Assembly: GCA_946807835.1 (NCBI GenBank)
Contig: OX327694.1
Span: 6,956,001 to 7,020,000 of the forward strand
Length of the DNA: 64,000 nt
Origin: Ailanthus altissimus
Lineage: Eukaryota; Streptophyta; Magnoliopsida; Sapindales; Simaroubaceae
Direction: 5' to 3'
Positions 31,640 through 42,802 of the stretch are shown here, in pieces (the stretch's first letter is position 1; every line of letters starts with the position of its first letter). The notes beneath the pieces are model-generated. The model had not been told where the DNA came from. It saw only the letters and a list, made by a program, of their open reading frames with translations, and did not search any database. A program made the translations under genes and the position numbers.

Positions 31640-32205
31640 ACCCCACGCACAGCTCACTTTGACTACCAACTCTTCTTTAAAGAACTAAAGGCTATAAAGA
31701 ACATGGTATAGGCTTTTGAGTGCAAAGAAGCCTTTGAAAAGCTGAAGCAACACTTAAAAGAACCTTCACTGCTTGCTAGTTTGTAACTTGATGACGTACT
31801 CCTATAATTAGCTGTGTCCAAAACTGTAACCAACTCAATACTAGTAAGAGAGGAAGGTGATAGAGTTTAAAGATTAATCTACTATATTAGCAAAGCTCTA
31901 ATCAATACTGAAAAGATGTAGTAACCTATTAAAAAGCATATTTTAGTTTTGGTAGTGGTAGCAAGGAAGCTATACCTATACTTTCAAGCTCACACCATCA
32001 CAGTGATAACTAATTTGTAATTAAGATAAATCCTTTCGAAGATAAATGTGTCAGGACAGTTAATGAAGTAGTTATATGAGTTGAGTGAGTTTGATATCAC
32101 CTACAAGTTATGCCCTTATATCAAAGAATAAGCTATTGCAGACTTCGTGACTGAGCTCACTTTGGACTCAGATAAGGAAGGCGGGGAGAAATATAAGCTG
32201 ACAAG
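31640..32205 (+). pseudogene. Tat-like Gypsy RT C-terminus and connection
   Basis: Plus-strand frames read 'FFKELKAIKNM', 'CKEAFEKLKQHLKEPSLLA', 'RIYYISKALINTEKM'-like and 'HILVLVVARKLYLYFQAHT'-like text, then 'LYELSEFDITYKLCPY'. This is the RT thumb/connection region of plant Gypsy elements of the Tat group. Stops (mostly TAG/TAA) occur throughout. It follows the fragment at 29208 after the inserted LTR element. Confidence 0.8.
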
Positions 32206-32670
32206 TAATAGACAGTGAATCCTTAGACTATGCGTATGGATGAAGCTTGGAATACCCAAGAGAACGGAGCTGGGGTCATCATAATCAGCCCTAAAGGAGT
32301 ATAAGTGAACTACACCCTAAAGTTTGGCTTTAAGGACTCCGATGATGAGGCTGAGTATGAGTTCATTGTTGCTGGAATAAGGATGGCCAAGGCTTTAAGA
32401 GCTTAACGGTTGGTAGTCAATAGTAACTCCCAACTTGTAGTTAGCTAGATTAACAATGAGTATCAAGCTAAAGAAGAAAACATGTAGGCCTATCTAAAGA
32501 AGGTTTAAGTGCTGATCAAGACGTTCAAAGAGATCTGTCTTGTGTAGGTCCAGAGATAAGACAACTATAAAATTGACTTACTAACTAAACTAGCTTCCGT
32601 TGATATTATGAAGCTGCCCAAGACAGTACTAATAAAAATTATTCTTAAACTTAGTATCTATGTCAAAAGC
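32206..32670 (+). pseudogene. Gypsy RNase H domain (second, plant-type)
   Basis: The text 'NTQENGAGVIIISPKGV', 'NYTLKFGFKDSDDEAEYEFI', 'AGIRMAKALRA' and 'NSQLVVS' matches the archaeal/plant-like RNase H found between RT and integrase in Tat-lineage Gypsy elements. The DEAEYE motif with its acidic residues is kept. Several TAG/TAA stops replace expected tryptophan or glutamine codons. Confidence 0.82.
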
Positions 32671-32999
32671 CTATAAAACGTTTCTCAGTGGATGATGGAC
32701 CTTTTTGGATGGATCTCATCATTCATTTTCTAGATAGATCCCATCATTCATTTTCTAAGGGATGGAGTCATCTCTAGGGATAGAACTTAATCGGGGAAGT
32801 TGAGATACTAAGCAGCTAAAGATGGTCTAATTGATGTGGTACTCTATAAAAGAGGAGCTTCCCTACCCTACCTGAGGTGCCTGTGCCCTTAAGAAGGACA
32901 ATATATATTCAGGGATATCCATAATGGATGTATAAAAACTACTTATGAGGTAAAGCCCTACCTATAAAGCACTGAGGTAGGGATACTTCTGGTTTAATA

Positions 33000-33528
33000 T
33001 AAAATCAGACACAAAGAACTTGGTCAAGATGTGCGACAAGTGCCAGAGGTTCATAAAGATATTAAAGCATCCTTTTGAGAACCTTATAGTACTAAGCTCC
33101 CCTTGACCCTTTGCCATCTGGGGTGTAGATCTCATTGGCCTTATGCCAATCAGAAGGGTGAAGCTAAGTACACTATTGTAGTCATAGACTATACAACTAA
33201 GTAGGCTGAAGTTGAGCCCATAACCTCAATCACTAATAAGAAGACTACCGAGTTTATATGACAAACTATAATTTTTTACTTTAGTTACTAAGTTTATATG
33301 GCAAACTATAATTTTTTGCTTTAGTCTATCTTATGCTATAGTGGCAGATAATGAGACTCAATTCAACAATAAGATGTTCAAATAGTTTTGCATGAACGTG
33401 AAGATCACAAATCAGTTTGCCTTACCAGCTCACTCTAAATCTAATGAGTAGGTAGACGTTATGAATAAGATCATTAAGACCATTTTGAAGAAAAATCTCA
33501 AGAGCAACAAAGGGGCCTCCTAGACAAG
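33000..33528 (+). pseudogene. Gypsy integrase, N-terminal and core part
   Basis: The zinc-binding end 'KMCDKCQRF' (about 33028-33054) is followed by 'FAIWGVDLIGLMP' with the first catalytic Asp (about 33112-33150). Then come 'DYTTK'-like, 'ADNETQFNN' with the second Asp region (about 33345-33371), and the 'KNLKSNKGAS' helix. The frame is interrupted at 33528 by a solo LTR and resumes at 34803. Multiple stops make it non-functional. Confidence 0.82.
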
Positions 33529-34802
33529 TAATGTATGCAACAATAGCTAAGTGCAAGTGCACGCTATCGTATCAAGTAATATATGATTTAAGTCTAAGTT
33601 ATCATTCCCACAATGACTATTTAATCTAATTCTTTTAATCAATTACTAAAATTAGTTATACTTAACTTTTATCTAGATGAATCAAAATAAGAATTGAATC
33701 GAATTAACCCAGTTTTATCAAATTAAACCTAATATTAATTAGAGGCAAGCAAAGGGTTGAATTCACTAATTAACACAATCTAGGGTTTTGACTTATCTTT
33801 TAATATTTTATTCGACTCATTAATATCTTAGTTAATTCCTTAATATAAATTATTGGCTTAAACTCTAATCTCATCACAAGCCTCTGTCAATGGTCGAATG
33901 ACTATATTATGCATTCTAACAATTACTTATATGTCTTTAGTAATCCAAATATAATGTAATTCATTAAGAACATGTCTAAATCATACCATGCATGCATCTA
34001 GGTATATTTCTATCCTACAAGAAACTCATAATTGTTACCCTATGATCATGCATCAAACTATTTTAGGCTAAATACATAAAAAAATTTGTCAAGTTCATTA
34101 TGATTCCTTAATCATTCGAAATATTGGCCAGATATAATGAAAGCATTAAATACAAGATAGATTGAATCAATTGTATGTATTAAGTTTATAAACTAAGAAT
34201 TAATAAAATTCAATTACATATTATGTTCAAAGTTTAACTCTGAAATAAAAACTTAAGTTATGGTAAAATAAAAGGTTCTAGAGCTTATTAAGAATAACAT
34301 CATGAAAATCATAGAAAATTAGAAAGATAAAGAGTTGAAGAGATAAAATTAATTTTTCGACGATCTTTAATCTTCTAGTTTTCTCGATTCTCTAAAAATT
34401 ACTCTTTCTTTCTCTTCTTTTCTATTTTCTTGATTTTTTTAATTAAAATTTTTGGCCTTCTATTTATAGGTTTATATATTCAGTTTCGGATAAAACATCA
34501 AATATAATTATGATGAGAATTACTATTCATGAGTTATTGTTCACATGTATTGTTTATATATACTATTTATGCAGGATTGCAGCTCTGAATTTTAAGTAGT
34601 TAGGTGTTGTACACATTGTCTTTAGTGCTACAGTAATTTTGATGTTTGGCTTATTTTCATTAGATTTTTATTCATATTTGCTCCATTAACTCCAAACCTA
34701 CAAAACAATATTAAAATACATAAAAGTCAAATAATTTTTAATTTAAACGAACAAATATTAAGTTTGGAAGATAGAGATATTTGACCTAATTAACCCCGAT
34801 CA
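33529..34802 (-). mobile_element. Solo LTR of the Athila-like family in integrase
   Basis: 1,274 bases flanked by the identical pentamer acaag at 33524-33528 and 34803-34807. The ends on the plus strand are TAATGTATGC and CCCCGATCA; a TG start has become TA. It is homologous over its whole length to the LTRs at 21359-22655 and 62520-63823. There is no internal region, so it is a solo LTR left by LTR-LTR recombination. Orientation is minus, by comparison with the other two copies. Confidence 0.9.
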
Positions 34803-35290
34803 ACAAGCTGTCTAGCGTACTATAAGCCTACAGGATCATGCCTAACACTGCCACAAGAAGGACCTCTTTTGCTTTATCTTTCGAATCTGAGTAGTCATAG
34901 CAGCTAAGCTTGGATAGTCCATACATAAGGTTGCTAACTTCAATGAGACTGTAAACACAAGCTTAGTCACAGCTAATGTAGAACTCTTGGAAGAGATGCA
35001 AGACTCAGTAGCTATCAAAGTGGAAATTTACCAGTAGTAGATAGCTAATTTGTTCAATAAAAAGACTTATTATGTCAAAACAATTTTAAAAAGGTGACTT
35101 GGTCCTCTGCCGAGTGAACTTGAACACTAAAAAGCCTTCAAATGTGGTCTTAAGCCATAACTAAGAGGGTCTCTATCATGTGTGGATAGGATGATAAGGC
35201 TAGGAACCTACAATAGCTCACTTGGATGGTAGATAAGTGAAGCATCCATCAATGCAACTTAGCTCCACATGTATTACCAGTTGTATGATA
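34803..35290 (+). pseudogene. Gypsy integrase, C-terminal part
   Basis: Resumes with 'KLSSVL' and 'AYRIMPNTATRRTSFAL', then damaged 'LEEMQDSVAIKVE'-like and 'NLFNKKTYYVKTI'-like text. It ends with 'MIRLGTYNSSLG'-like text matching 'GVIRPGTYRLADLDG', the usual tail of Gypsy pol. It continues the frame broken at 33528. Confidence 0.78.
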
Positions 35291-36260
35291 GGCACGTCTG
35301 TTCTCCACTTAGTTCCCTTTCAAGTTTTTGCAAATTATTGTTTCCTATTTTTGCTCAGAGCTCAATATGCTTTCAACAAGCTTAGTTATTTGTGTTAATT
35401 CCAAAAAGTCTTAATGAATAAAGTAAGAGACTTGCTTCATATTTACTCAATATGTAAATGGATGTTAGGGACTGTACTAGCTATGCTCCTGATGTTTACT
35501 AATGAAGTACAAAGATATTCTTGTGTCTCCATTGATCGTTAGGCTGTTATCTACCCTATGTACCACTAAGTCACCATACTCTCATAGAATAAAAAAGAGC
35601 AATGATGGCTTGGACCCTGATTAAAGAGTCACATGATAGATCGCTCAAGGAAAGTATTGTCTCCACATGCTCTTTGTGCAAATGCCAAGATCGAAATCTT
35701 AAGGATCATACCTATCTAAAAAGGCCATGGGGATCCCTTCAATAGTGTTAAACTAAGACTATGATCATTTTTTAGTAGAAGAAATGTTTACCCCGTGAAC
35801 AAAAAGAGTAACCTAAATAAGCCTAGAAGTACAACAAGGTGAGCTATACTTATCAAAAAATAAAAATGAACATTTTTATATTTGTCGCTATAAGAATATA
35901 TGTTGTACTCCTCCCCTCATATTCTTTCCATATAGCCACATGTAAAGAAGGATACACAATCTCCTTACAATTAATTGGTTGTGTCTGAGGGTGAAGGGTT
36001 AGTAATTGAGCTTAATTTAAGCTGGCTACATAGAATTCCTTTTAGTAGTATTGAGTTAAGAACTAGAGTGAAACATTCATTAACCATATATGGTGGAATT
36101 GGTTTAAGCGATCCATAGCATAGTGGAAGCATACTAAGCTCTAAAGGTATAAGTTCTTGATACTATTTTTATCTCTATACATTATGTTTCTCTCTTAATA
36201 CCTTACTTTTGATAGCTAAAGTTGTTAGAGTCTCTTAACGGCACCCGTGGATAGTGTATT
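35291..36260 (+). other. Non-coding region after Gypsy pol
   Basis: About 1 kb between integrase and the antisense reading frames. No domain was recognised. In the Tat lineage this space is normally a long untranslated spacer. Confidence 0.5.
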
Positions 36261-37680
36261 AGGCTGCTAGGTCAAGTGATTGCAGTGATAATTGCTAGAC
36301 TTAGGTTTGTTATGTGATATGTGGGAAAGCCATTGGTTTGGAATAATAAGAGAATTATTTCCAAACACATAATAGCATGCTTGAGATATAGAGATATCGA
36401 GATTCACCATGCAAAAATAGTAATGCTTTATATGCTTACTACTATGACCCAATAAAACAGCTAAGGCCATAAATGCCTTCGATGCTAAATGTAACTGAGA
36501 GATACTTAGTTGCCCCAATCTATGAGTGTACCTTTTATAAAAATTCGCCGAATGGCAACCAAGGTCTAAAACAAACCTAAATAGTACCGAAGTTCATAAA
36601 TATGTCTGCACAGTCATCCAAAATAATTCACTAATAAAATAAAAAAGTTCAATAGATTACAACTATTAGGGTTACTAAAAAAGATTGGTCATCACTACCA
36701 TCGCCATCATCGTCATTCTTACCTCCTTTAGCTTGGTGAATAGTAAAGTCTTGGGAAGCATTGACATTAGGGGGTCGCAGCTTAAACCCTCTTTAATAGC
36801 TCAAGGTTATAGAAGAGTGGTATGACTAGCTGAAGCCTTGACTATGCTATACTTTTTATCCATAGTTGATTCCAAAGAACCAAGCATCCCAGGCTCTAAG
36901 AAGTTGAAGTTCGATTCAGGGTTAGGCATCAGAAGCTCTAAGAATAAGCCTAACGCCTTTTGCACTGCCTTCTCAAGCCACTTCTCTAGTAGGCCAACAA
37001 CACTAGTTAGTTTCGCGTTGGACTTATTTAGCACTTGATTAGCTAACGCCAACGCTTTTGTTTCCTTCTAGCTCTAACAGAGTTATCCCTTTATAATAGT
37101 AAGCACCTTGGTAACCGAGAAAAATTTCTACATATTTATGTCTTTTTTGGTCCTCAAAATCTCCTTACTCTCCTTTGTAGTGACCTTCAGGATCTCTCGG
37201 TCGTTAGCAGCCCTCAAGGCTCTTTTTAATACCTCATTATGTTCCCCCAAGATGAACGCAGCCTGCGATAAGGAAAGGTTCTAACAATAGTAAATATACA
37301 ATAATGAAAAGTAGAATACATGAATTAATAAGAGGTGATATGTCAGATTACCTCATAAAATAGACTTAGTGCTCTGGATAGGGCACTTAGTGAATCCTGA
37401 TGGGAAATGGATAAAGCTAGATCAATAGGCCCTTATGAGCATATAGTACATGAGATAGTAGGTGCCCAACCTATCTCTTTAGTTTGAGGCCTAGATCCTC
37501 TAAGTGCAGAGAGCTAGTAAAAGCTTGGTTGGGTTTGGAGACCTTTCTCTTCTTAGTACCAGAATTCCTAGCACCCATAAACTTAAAGGCAAGAAAGGCA
37601 TATAAGCTTCCCTCAACAACGGTACCAGAGTCACAAGGCTTAAAAAGGCTAGATAGGTCCTTCATCAGATCTTGCATTCA
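36261..37680 (-). pseudogene. Antisense ORF region between pol and 3' LTR of the Tat-like element
   Basis: On the minus strand several good-length frames follow each other: 37677-37471 ('RNSGTKKRKVSKPNQAF'), 37052-36807 ('NQVLNKSNAKLTSVVGLLEK' then 'PNPESNFNFLEPGMLGSLES') and 36518-36267. The composition (lysine-rich start, leucine-rich helices) and placement fit the extra antisense gene known from Grande/Retand-like Tat elements. The frames are not in one phase, so the gene is broken. The function of such ORFs is unknown. The short plus-strand frames at 36838-37038 and 37484-37783 overlap them and are judged shadows. Confidence 0.5.
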
Positions 37681-38263
37681 GTCGTCTCTCTCTAGCTTCT
37701 TCACTAATTCAAGGCAAGTTATAGATAAGAGAGCAAGAGTCATCCTTATAAGTACTAAAAGAAATATAATCCACACTAAATAATAACACTGCTACTAGAG
37801 TAGCATGACCTTACTAATCTAAGAACATGGTCAAAGAAAATCAAAGGCAAAGTATAAAAGCTCATTATCCTATCTCGGAGACCTCGGAGAGCAAGAAGCC
37901 AATGAATTCACCATCTTTTAGGTGTTGTTCATCTAGCATAGTGGAACCATCATTAACAAGAGAAGAAAACCTATTAGTAGCTAGAACAACACGTTCCTGG
38001 GTAGAGGTGGCAAGCTTGAGGTCCTTAGGTTAATAGCACACTAGGGAAATACAAGGTATAAGTAAGGGAAACACAATTAGTAGGCTTAAATAAGAATAAG
38101 TATCATTGACACCTACGATCACACCAATTGATATAGAACACTTAGAAGGAAAATAAGAAAGAAAAAGTAAAGATTTAATTAGTGAAAGCTCGTTATGTGT
38201 CACCAGAGAGATGTGTAGTTTCTACTATCTCTTCACCTCTACACTAGGAACTAGGGCGTTTAA
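37681..38263 (+). other. 3' internal end of the Tat-like element
   Basis: Non-coding sequence leading to the LTR at 38264. A plus-strand frame at 37827-38033 has no recognised domain. No strong polypurine tract is left at the LTR edge. Confidence 0.4.
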
Positions 38264-39180
38264 TGTTAGGGATAAAGTTTAGTTACACCTAGCTTATTTA
38301 GAAGAGCCCAATCCAATACTCAGGCCTAAACTTATCCATTAGTAGATAGACCGAAAGCAAGCTACCTCAGTAAGATCGAACTTAGGCCTAAATGTTTGTA
38401 CCTCTATAATTCAGTCCAAAAGGCCCATCTAGTAGGATCCGAGTCTAGACACGTGTTATCGTTCACTGTTGGTGTCAGATGATATATCATGAGAGCTTGG
38501 ACACCTTCTACATCATCATAGGCCCATCAACAAATGTACAAGTTAGCATAGCTCAGCTTATGCCAAGTCACTAACGAGACTGCTAGAAGAGTACCGGGAC
38601 TCCACATCATCCATTTACCAAACTTAAAGATAAAGTTAGATAAGATAATCTCTAAGGAGTCAATGATCAACCTCTATTTTAGCATGCATCAGAACTTTAT
38701 CTCTTGTTGACACTGCTCACATTGTTGACACTATTAACATAGTAGACAGAGTTGTCTGGGGTTATTGAGAAAACTTACCATTAAACCCTTTGAACTCAAG
38801 GGGACAGAGTCACACGACCTCTCAGAGCTGCCAAAATGTACTAACTTTGACTACTCCAGAAAATGAATAATTACAACTATATCTAGTACTCCAAACATTA
38901 GAGGAGGTTAAATTACTTTTTTGCCTTCTCTAAGCAAGTTCTCCAAAATACCCCTCAAGCTATGGACAGTTCTCCAATTATAGTTCGTCATATGTTACCC
39001 TTGAGGAAAATTTTAGGCTAGAACCTTCTAAGCTCAAGTTTATCTCCAAATTTAAAAGGTAGTAAGAGAATTCAAAATTTTGAACAATTCTCTAGTAAGA
39101 GAAAACTCTCATCTTTTCTATTAAACTTTTATACATTCTTTCTAAGGAGAATAAACCCTAGGGAATGTTCACCATACAAC
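38264..39180 (+). repeat. 3' LTR (partial) of the Tat-like Gypsy, same family as the LARD LTRs
   Basis: Starts TGTTAGGGATAAAGTTTAG. It matches the minus-strand LTR start of the LARD (TGTTGTAGATAAAGATTAAT at 7381) and continues alike through 'agagcccaatc', 'acacgtgttatc', 'catgagagcttggacac' and 'aactcaaggggacagag'. Similarity fades after about 39060, so only the first 0.8-0.9 kb of an LTR of about 1.63 kb is preserved. Orientation is plus, opposite to the LARD. Confidence 0.8.
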
Positions 39181-40016
39181 AGTCACTTCGCTTGAGCATC
39201 GGTAGGCCGTCGCCAGCCACTCCGCTCGTGTTAACTACTAATCTTTTTTTTATTATGTTCCTTAGGTCCCCTTAATTTGCTTAGCTTGCAGCCCAAGTTA
39301 ACTAGCTCCCACTCAGTGTACAATCCACTCTCCACTTATTCTTAGATTCTGCACCACAAAAATAGAGCTCCAACTTGACCCTTGATGGCAGAAGTTCCAA
39401 TAAATTCGAACTTTTCTAACACTTCCCTTACATTGGTTCAAGTCAGGCCACCTTAGACCAAATATCAAACCCGAAAAATATATATATAGACAACCTGGTA
39501 ATGTATTTTTTTTAAGGTCTGCAATATTCAAATCAATGGAACATTAGCTTTGCATTTTCTTATTTGCTTCCTTGGTTCTTAAATCAGCAAGAACTTTAAA
39601 TTCAAACTAAGACTTACACCGTATACCTGCTGTTTTTCGGGAATATTCTATGATGATTAACATTGAGTAAAAAAAAAATGTTAGCGTCACAAAGCTGGTT
39701 ACTTGCCAATATCAGAAATTGTACGGAAAAGTTTCACCTTATGCATAACGAGACGCCTTTATAGGCTATCAACAAATTTTAAGATAGATAACATAATCTT
39801 CAAGAATCTAATTGCTGAGAAACTGCAAATTCATTAAAATATTAATTTGGTGAAGGACACAGGAAGTATAAATCCAAAACGAAGACAACTTTATTGATAC
39901 AGATCAGAGATGTATTGAGTGGTTTTGATTTGGGTTAAATATTGTCATTTTACGTGAACGTCACTTTATTTATCTAATTAGCTCTAATTCGTGGTAGGTT
40001 GTGAAAAAATTTATTA
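39181..40016. other. Spacer downstream of OMT2, no gene recognised
   Basis: Contains a minus-strand frame of 72 codons at 39313-39531 ('RKVRIYWNFCHQGSSWSSIF') that does not match a family I know. The text is less A/T-rich than neighbouring spacers, so it could be a fragment of a gene or transposon. The AATAAA hexamer at 39965-39970 belongs to OMT2. Confidence 0.4.
39965..39970 (-). terminator. Candidate poly(A) signal for OMT2
   Basis: The minus strand reads AATAAA about 50 bases after the OMT2 stop codon. OMT1 has the same hexamer at about 115 bases past its stop. Confidence 0.4.
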
Positions 40017-41348
40017 TCATTCTGGATAGGCCTCGATAATGGAAGAAGAGGCTGGAATCTTGATAATTTTGTAACGGGGGAAACCTCCTTTTTCTAATAG
40101 TTTTTTCCATTCAAGCTCAGTCCTCTCTTTTCCACCAGTGGTCTTAGCCATCATAACTAAATCAATTGCCAAGCATAAGTCACCGAATAGGCCATTTCCT
40201 TCGGGTTCTATAACAGCATCGACAATAATAACCTTTCCGCCTTTCTTTGATATTGCTCGTCGACAATTTTTTAAGATGTTGACACAAGCTTCATCACTCC
40301 AGTCGTGCAATATCCACTGCATATACATGATCAGAAAGCAATGTCATGTTTTTTGGTACTTAACTTGTTCTAGTAGTTAATTATTAGTTTTTATTTGCGG
40401 GATCAATAGTAAATAATTTGCATATTTTTATATCCTCTGAATTCTATTCAAAGGATTTGAATGTCTCGTATTCATGATCTACTACCAAATGAATATGTTT
40501 CGGGCTTAGAATATAAATCTTTGATAACAGAGAAAGTTCGTCTAGTAAGATCAACTACAATGTTGTTATTTAGAAACCATGAATATGTAGAAGGCGGACT
40601 AGATTATTACCTTCATGAAAATTGCATCTGCATTAGGAATGCCTTGAAACATGTCACCACCAACATGTGAAACTCCATCACACATAGATGCTGTAGAGAT
40701 GACATGTGGAAAATCAAAGTTGATACCCTTGATGTGTGGATATGATTTGATAATCTCATAGATCATCGTTCCTTTCCCACCTCCAACGTCCACTAACGAT
40801 TTGATGCCATTAAACCCATCTTTGTATCCTGATATAATCGCACTGGAAAGGATCCTGGACATAGAGGCCATGCCTTCATTGAACATCTTGTTAAATTCAG
40901 GATTTCGCGAGGCAAATTCCCAAAAGTCACAATCATGAGCTTTGTTAAATGGAATACCGCCTTCTTTGACACACTGACTAAGGCAATGCCAAGGAGCCAA
41001 AACGGACGGATGGTTCTCAAGTAATAAGAGAGGAGCAAGACTCGTATCAGAGTCCCGTAAAAGCAATCGGGACAAATTGGTCAGCCCATAGACGGTTTCT
41101 TCTCCGGCTGATGAATAATGTGCGGTGAAGATTTTTCGATGAACAAGGAACCTCATGACTCGTTGGAGGCAGGAAACATCCGGAGAGGGGGAGTCAATGC
41201 ATGAAGCTATAAGGGACAATGTCATTGGACCCCCGTGAGAGTGTATAATGTCGGCTATGCGTAGCTCAACAGCTCATTTTATTGCCATGGAGACTGCGTG
41301 ACTGTAAATGAGATTGCTCATCTCTGCTTCCGCTAATGGTGATTCCAT
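40017..41348 (-). pseudogene. OMT2: O-methyltransferase paralog with nonsense codon 25
   Basis: Exon 1 is 41348-40611 and exon 2 is 40316-40017, with a 294-base GT-AG intron at the same codon as in OMT1. The full frame would give 345 residues. Codon 25 (41276-41274) is TGA where OMT1 has TGT (Cys in 'KCAVELRI'). Everything else is open and well kept: LVDVGGGKG SAM loop, 'NFDFPHV', 'MKWILHDWSDEAC' with catalytic His250, Asp279 in place of the usual Glu (some family members have Asp there), and 'GGKERTELEW'. The nonsense removes the enzyme unless translation restarts at Met42 (41225), which would lose part of the dimerisation helices. That one mutation in an otherwise intact frame suggests recent loss, or a sequencing or allele difference. 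The gene is on the same strand as OMT1. Confidence 0.9.
40317..40610 (-). other. Intron of OMT2
   Basis: Donor ATGAAG|GTAATA at 40611/40610 and acceptor TATATGCAG|TGG at 40317/40316 on the minus strand. The exon join restores MK|WILHDW. Length is 294 bases against 686 in OMT1. Confidence 0.9.
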
Positions 41349-42351
41349 CTAAACTCCCTCTTTCTGTAACGGGATTAAATGAAATTTTAATTGGATGGTA
41401 GATAAAGATAAAAGATCCATCTGTTCTAAGGCTTAGTACCAAGTTCTTTCAAGTCAGGTGCATTAAAACCCGACCGACCCTATTTGGCACAGGTTGATCC
41501 CCATTGTAATTAAAGTAAATCGGCTAAATGCATAAAGTCAAGATGCCGAAGCTTGTACTTCACTCTCGTTATCGTAGAGCTAAATGCATAAAGTCAAGAT
41601 GTCGTCATTACCCTTACATTTTGTAATTTTCGAATATGAATTAGAATCTACTCGTAATATAAAACATATATCAAAAGCTTTTTAAAAAATTAGATAAAAT
41701 TAAATTAAGAGTATCTCGAACTTTTAAAAGAAATGAGAAGCTTTAAAATCAATATAAGGATACGTAGTATCTCGAAGATGGAATTCTTTATGATTAACAG
41801 AATTTTAGCATGGAGGAAGTGCTACATTATCAATTAAAACTATTTTATTCTTTTGTAAAGAAAAGTAGAAAAAGTAATGATAAATAAAAGATATATATTG
41901 ATTAAAAAATATTTTAATAATTTTTAGATGTATAGTCAACGATATGGAAAAGCATTAAGAAGGAAAAAAAAAACTCCATTCTTGTTTTATAAATAAAATA
42001 GGGCCTAAAGAAATTTTGCAAGGGCTGGCCAGTCGAGGCTATAACCCACCTATCCTTTTACATCCATACCTGAAGTAGAATTATATTTAGGATTGAGAGA
42101 GCTGGGTCCTCCTATGCCTGCCAAAATTTTAAAGTTAATAAATGTGTAATTATAATTTTAATCTATTAAAGAGATTTTATGCTTTGGTCTTTGTTTACAT
42201 TGACAGTCTAACACTCTATAGTCTATGACATAGACTTTAACTTATTTATAACTTTTTAAAGTTAAATATTTTGAGTGCCCTGCAGTATTCCCCAGTCTCT
42301 GGTCACTACCTTGTTTTATTAGGTTTTTCAAAAACAGTTTTAGGTCGAATA
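41349..42351. other. Upstream region of OMT2
   Basis: No gene recognised. A 23-base direct repeat (core gctaaatgcataaagtcaag) occurs at about 41523 and 41579, 55 bases apart, about 180-250 bases upstream of the OMT2 start. No clear TATA box was found at the expected distance. The rest is A/T-rich. Confidence 0.5.
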
Positions 42352-42802
42352 TGTTGGGTAGAATGTTTTTTTTTTCCTTCTTCAATTACACACACTACCA
42401 AACCTTTTTTTTTTCTCTTTTCTTTTTTATTTTCACACCTATAAAAAAAATTAATACCTTTTATATAATAATAAATAAGAGTTAAGGTATTAATATCAAC
42501 ATTAATTTTACATTATTATAATTTTAAATATTTGTAACTCTTAAAATTAATTCTACTATTTAATAAGAATAATTTGAGTTACAATATTTTAAAATAAATA
42601 ACTCCCAAATAATAATAATAATAAATATTTGTAACTATGAAATATTTATTATAGATTTAATGACTAATTTAAATATTATAATTACTATATAATAATGATA
42701 TAATAAAGCTAGTTTATAATGTGTAACTTAAAATATTAAAACCGTATTTATATTTTATAACTTATTATTTATTTAAAAGTTTTAAAAACTTTTTCTTTAA
42801 CA
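42352..42802 (-). repeat. LTR (left, shortened) of the second LARD-like element
   Basis: 451 bases. The part 42410-42802 is strongly similar to 48762-49163, for example 'ccttttatataata' and 'aataaagctagttta'. The start TGTTGGGTAGAATG joins the common LTR start directly to the poly(T) region, which in the other LTR lies about 370 bases further in. Confidence 0.85.

Noticed and set aside
40138..40380. Plus-strand frame over OMT2 exon 2, and 40461-40670 over the intron/exon 1 edge
   Set aside because: Shadows of the minus-strand OMT2 exons and intron.
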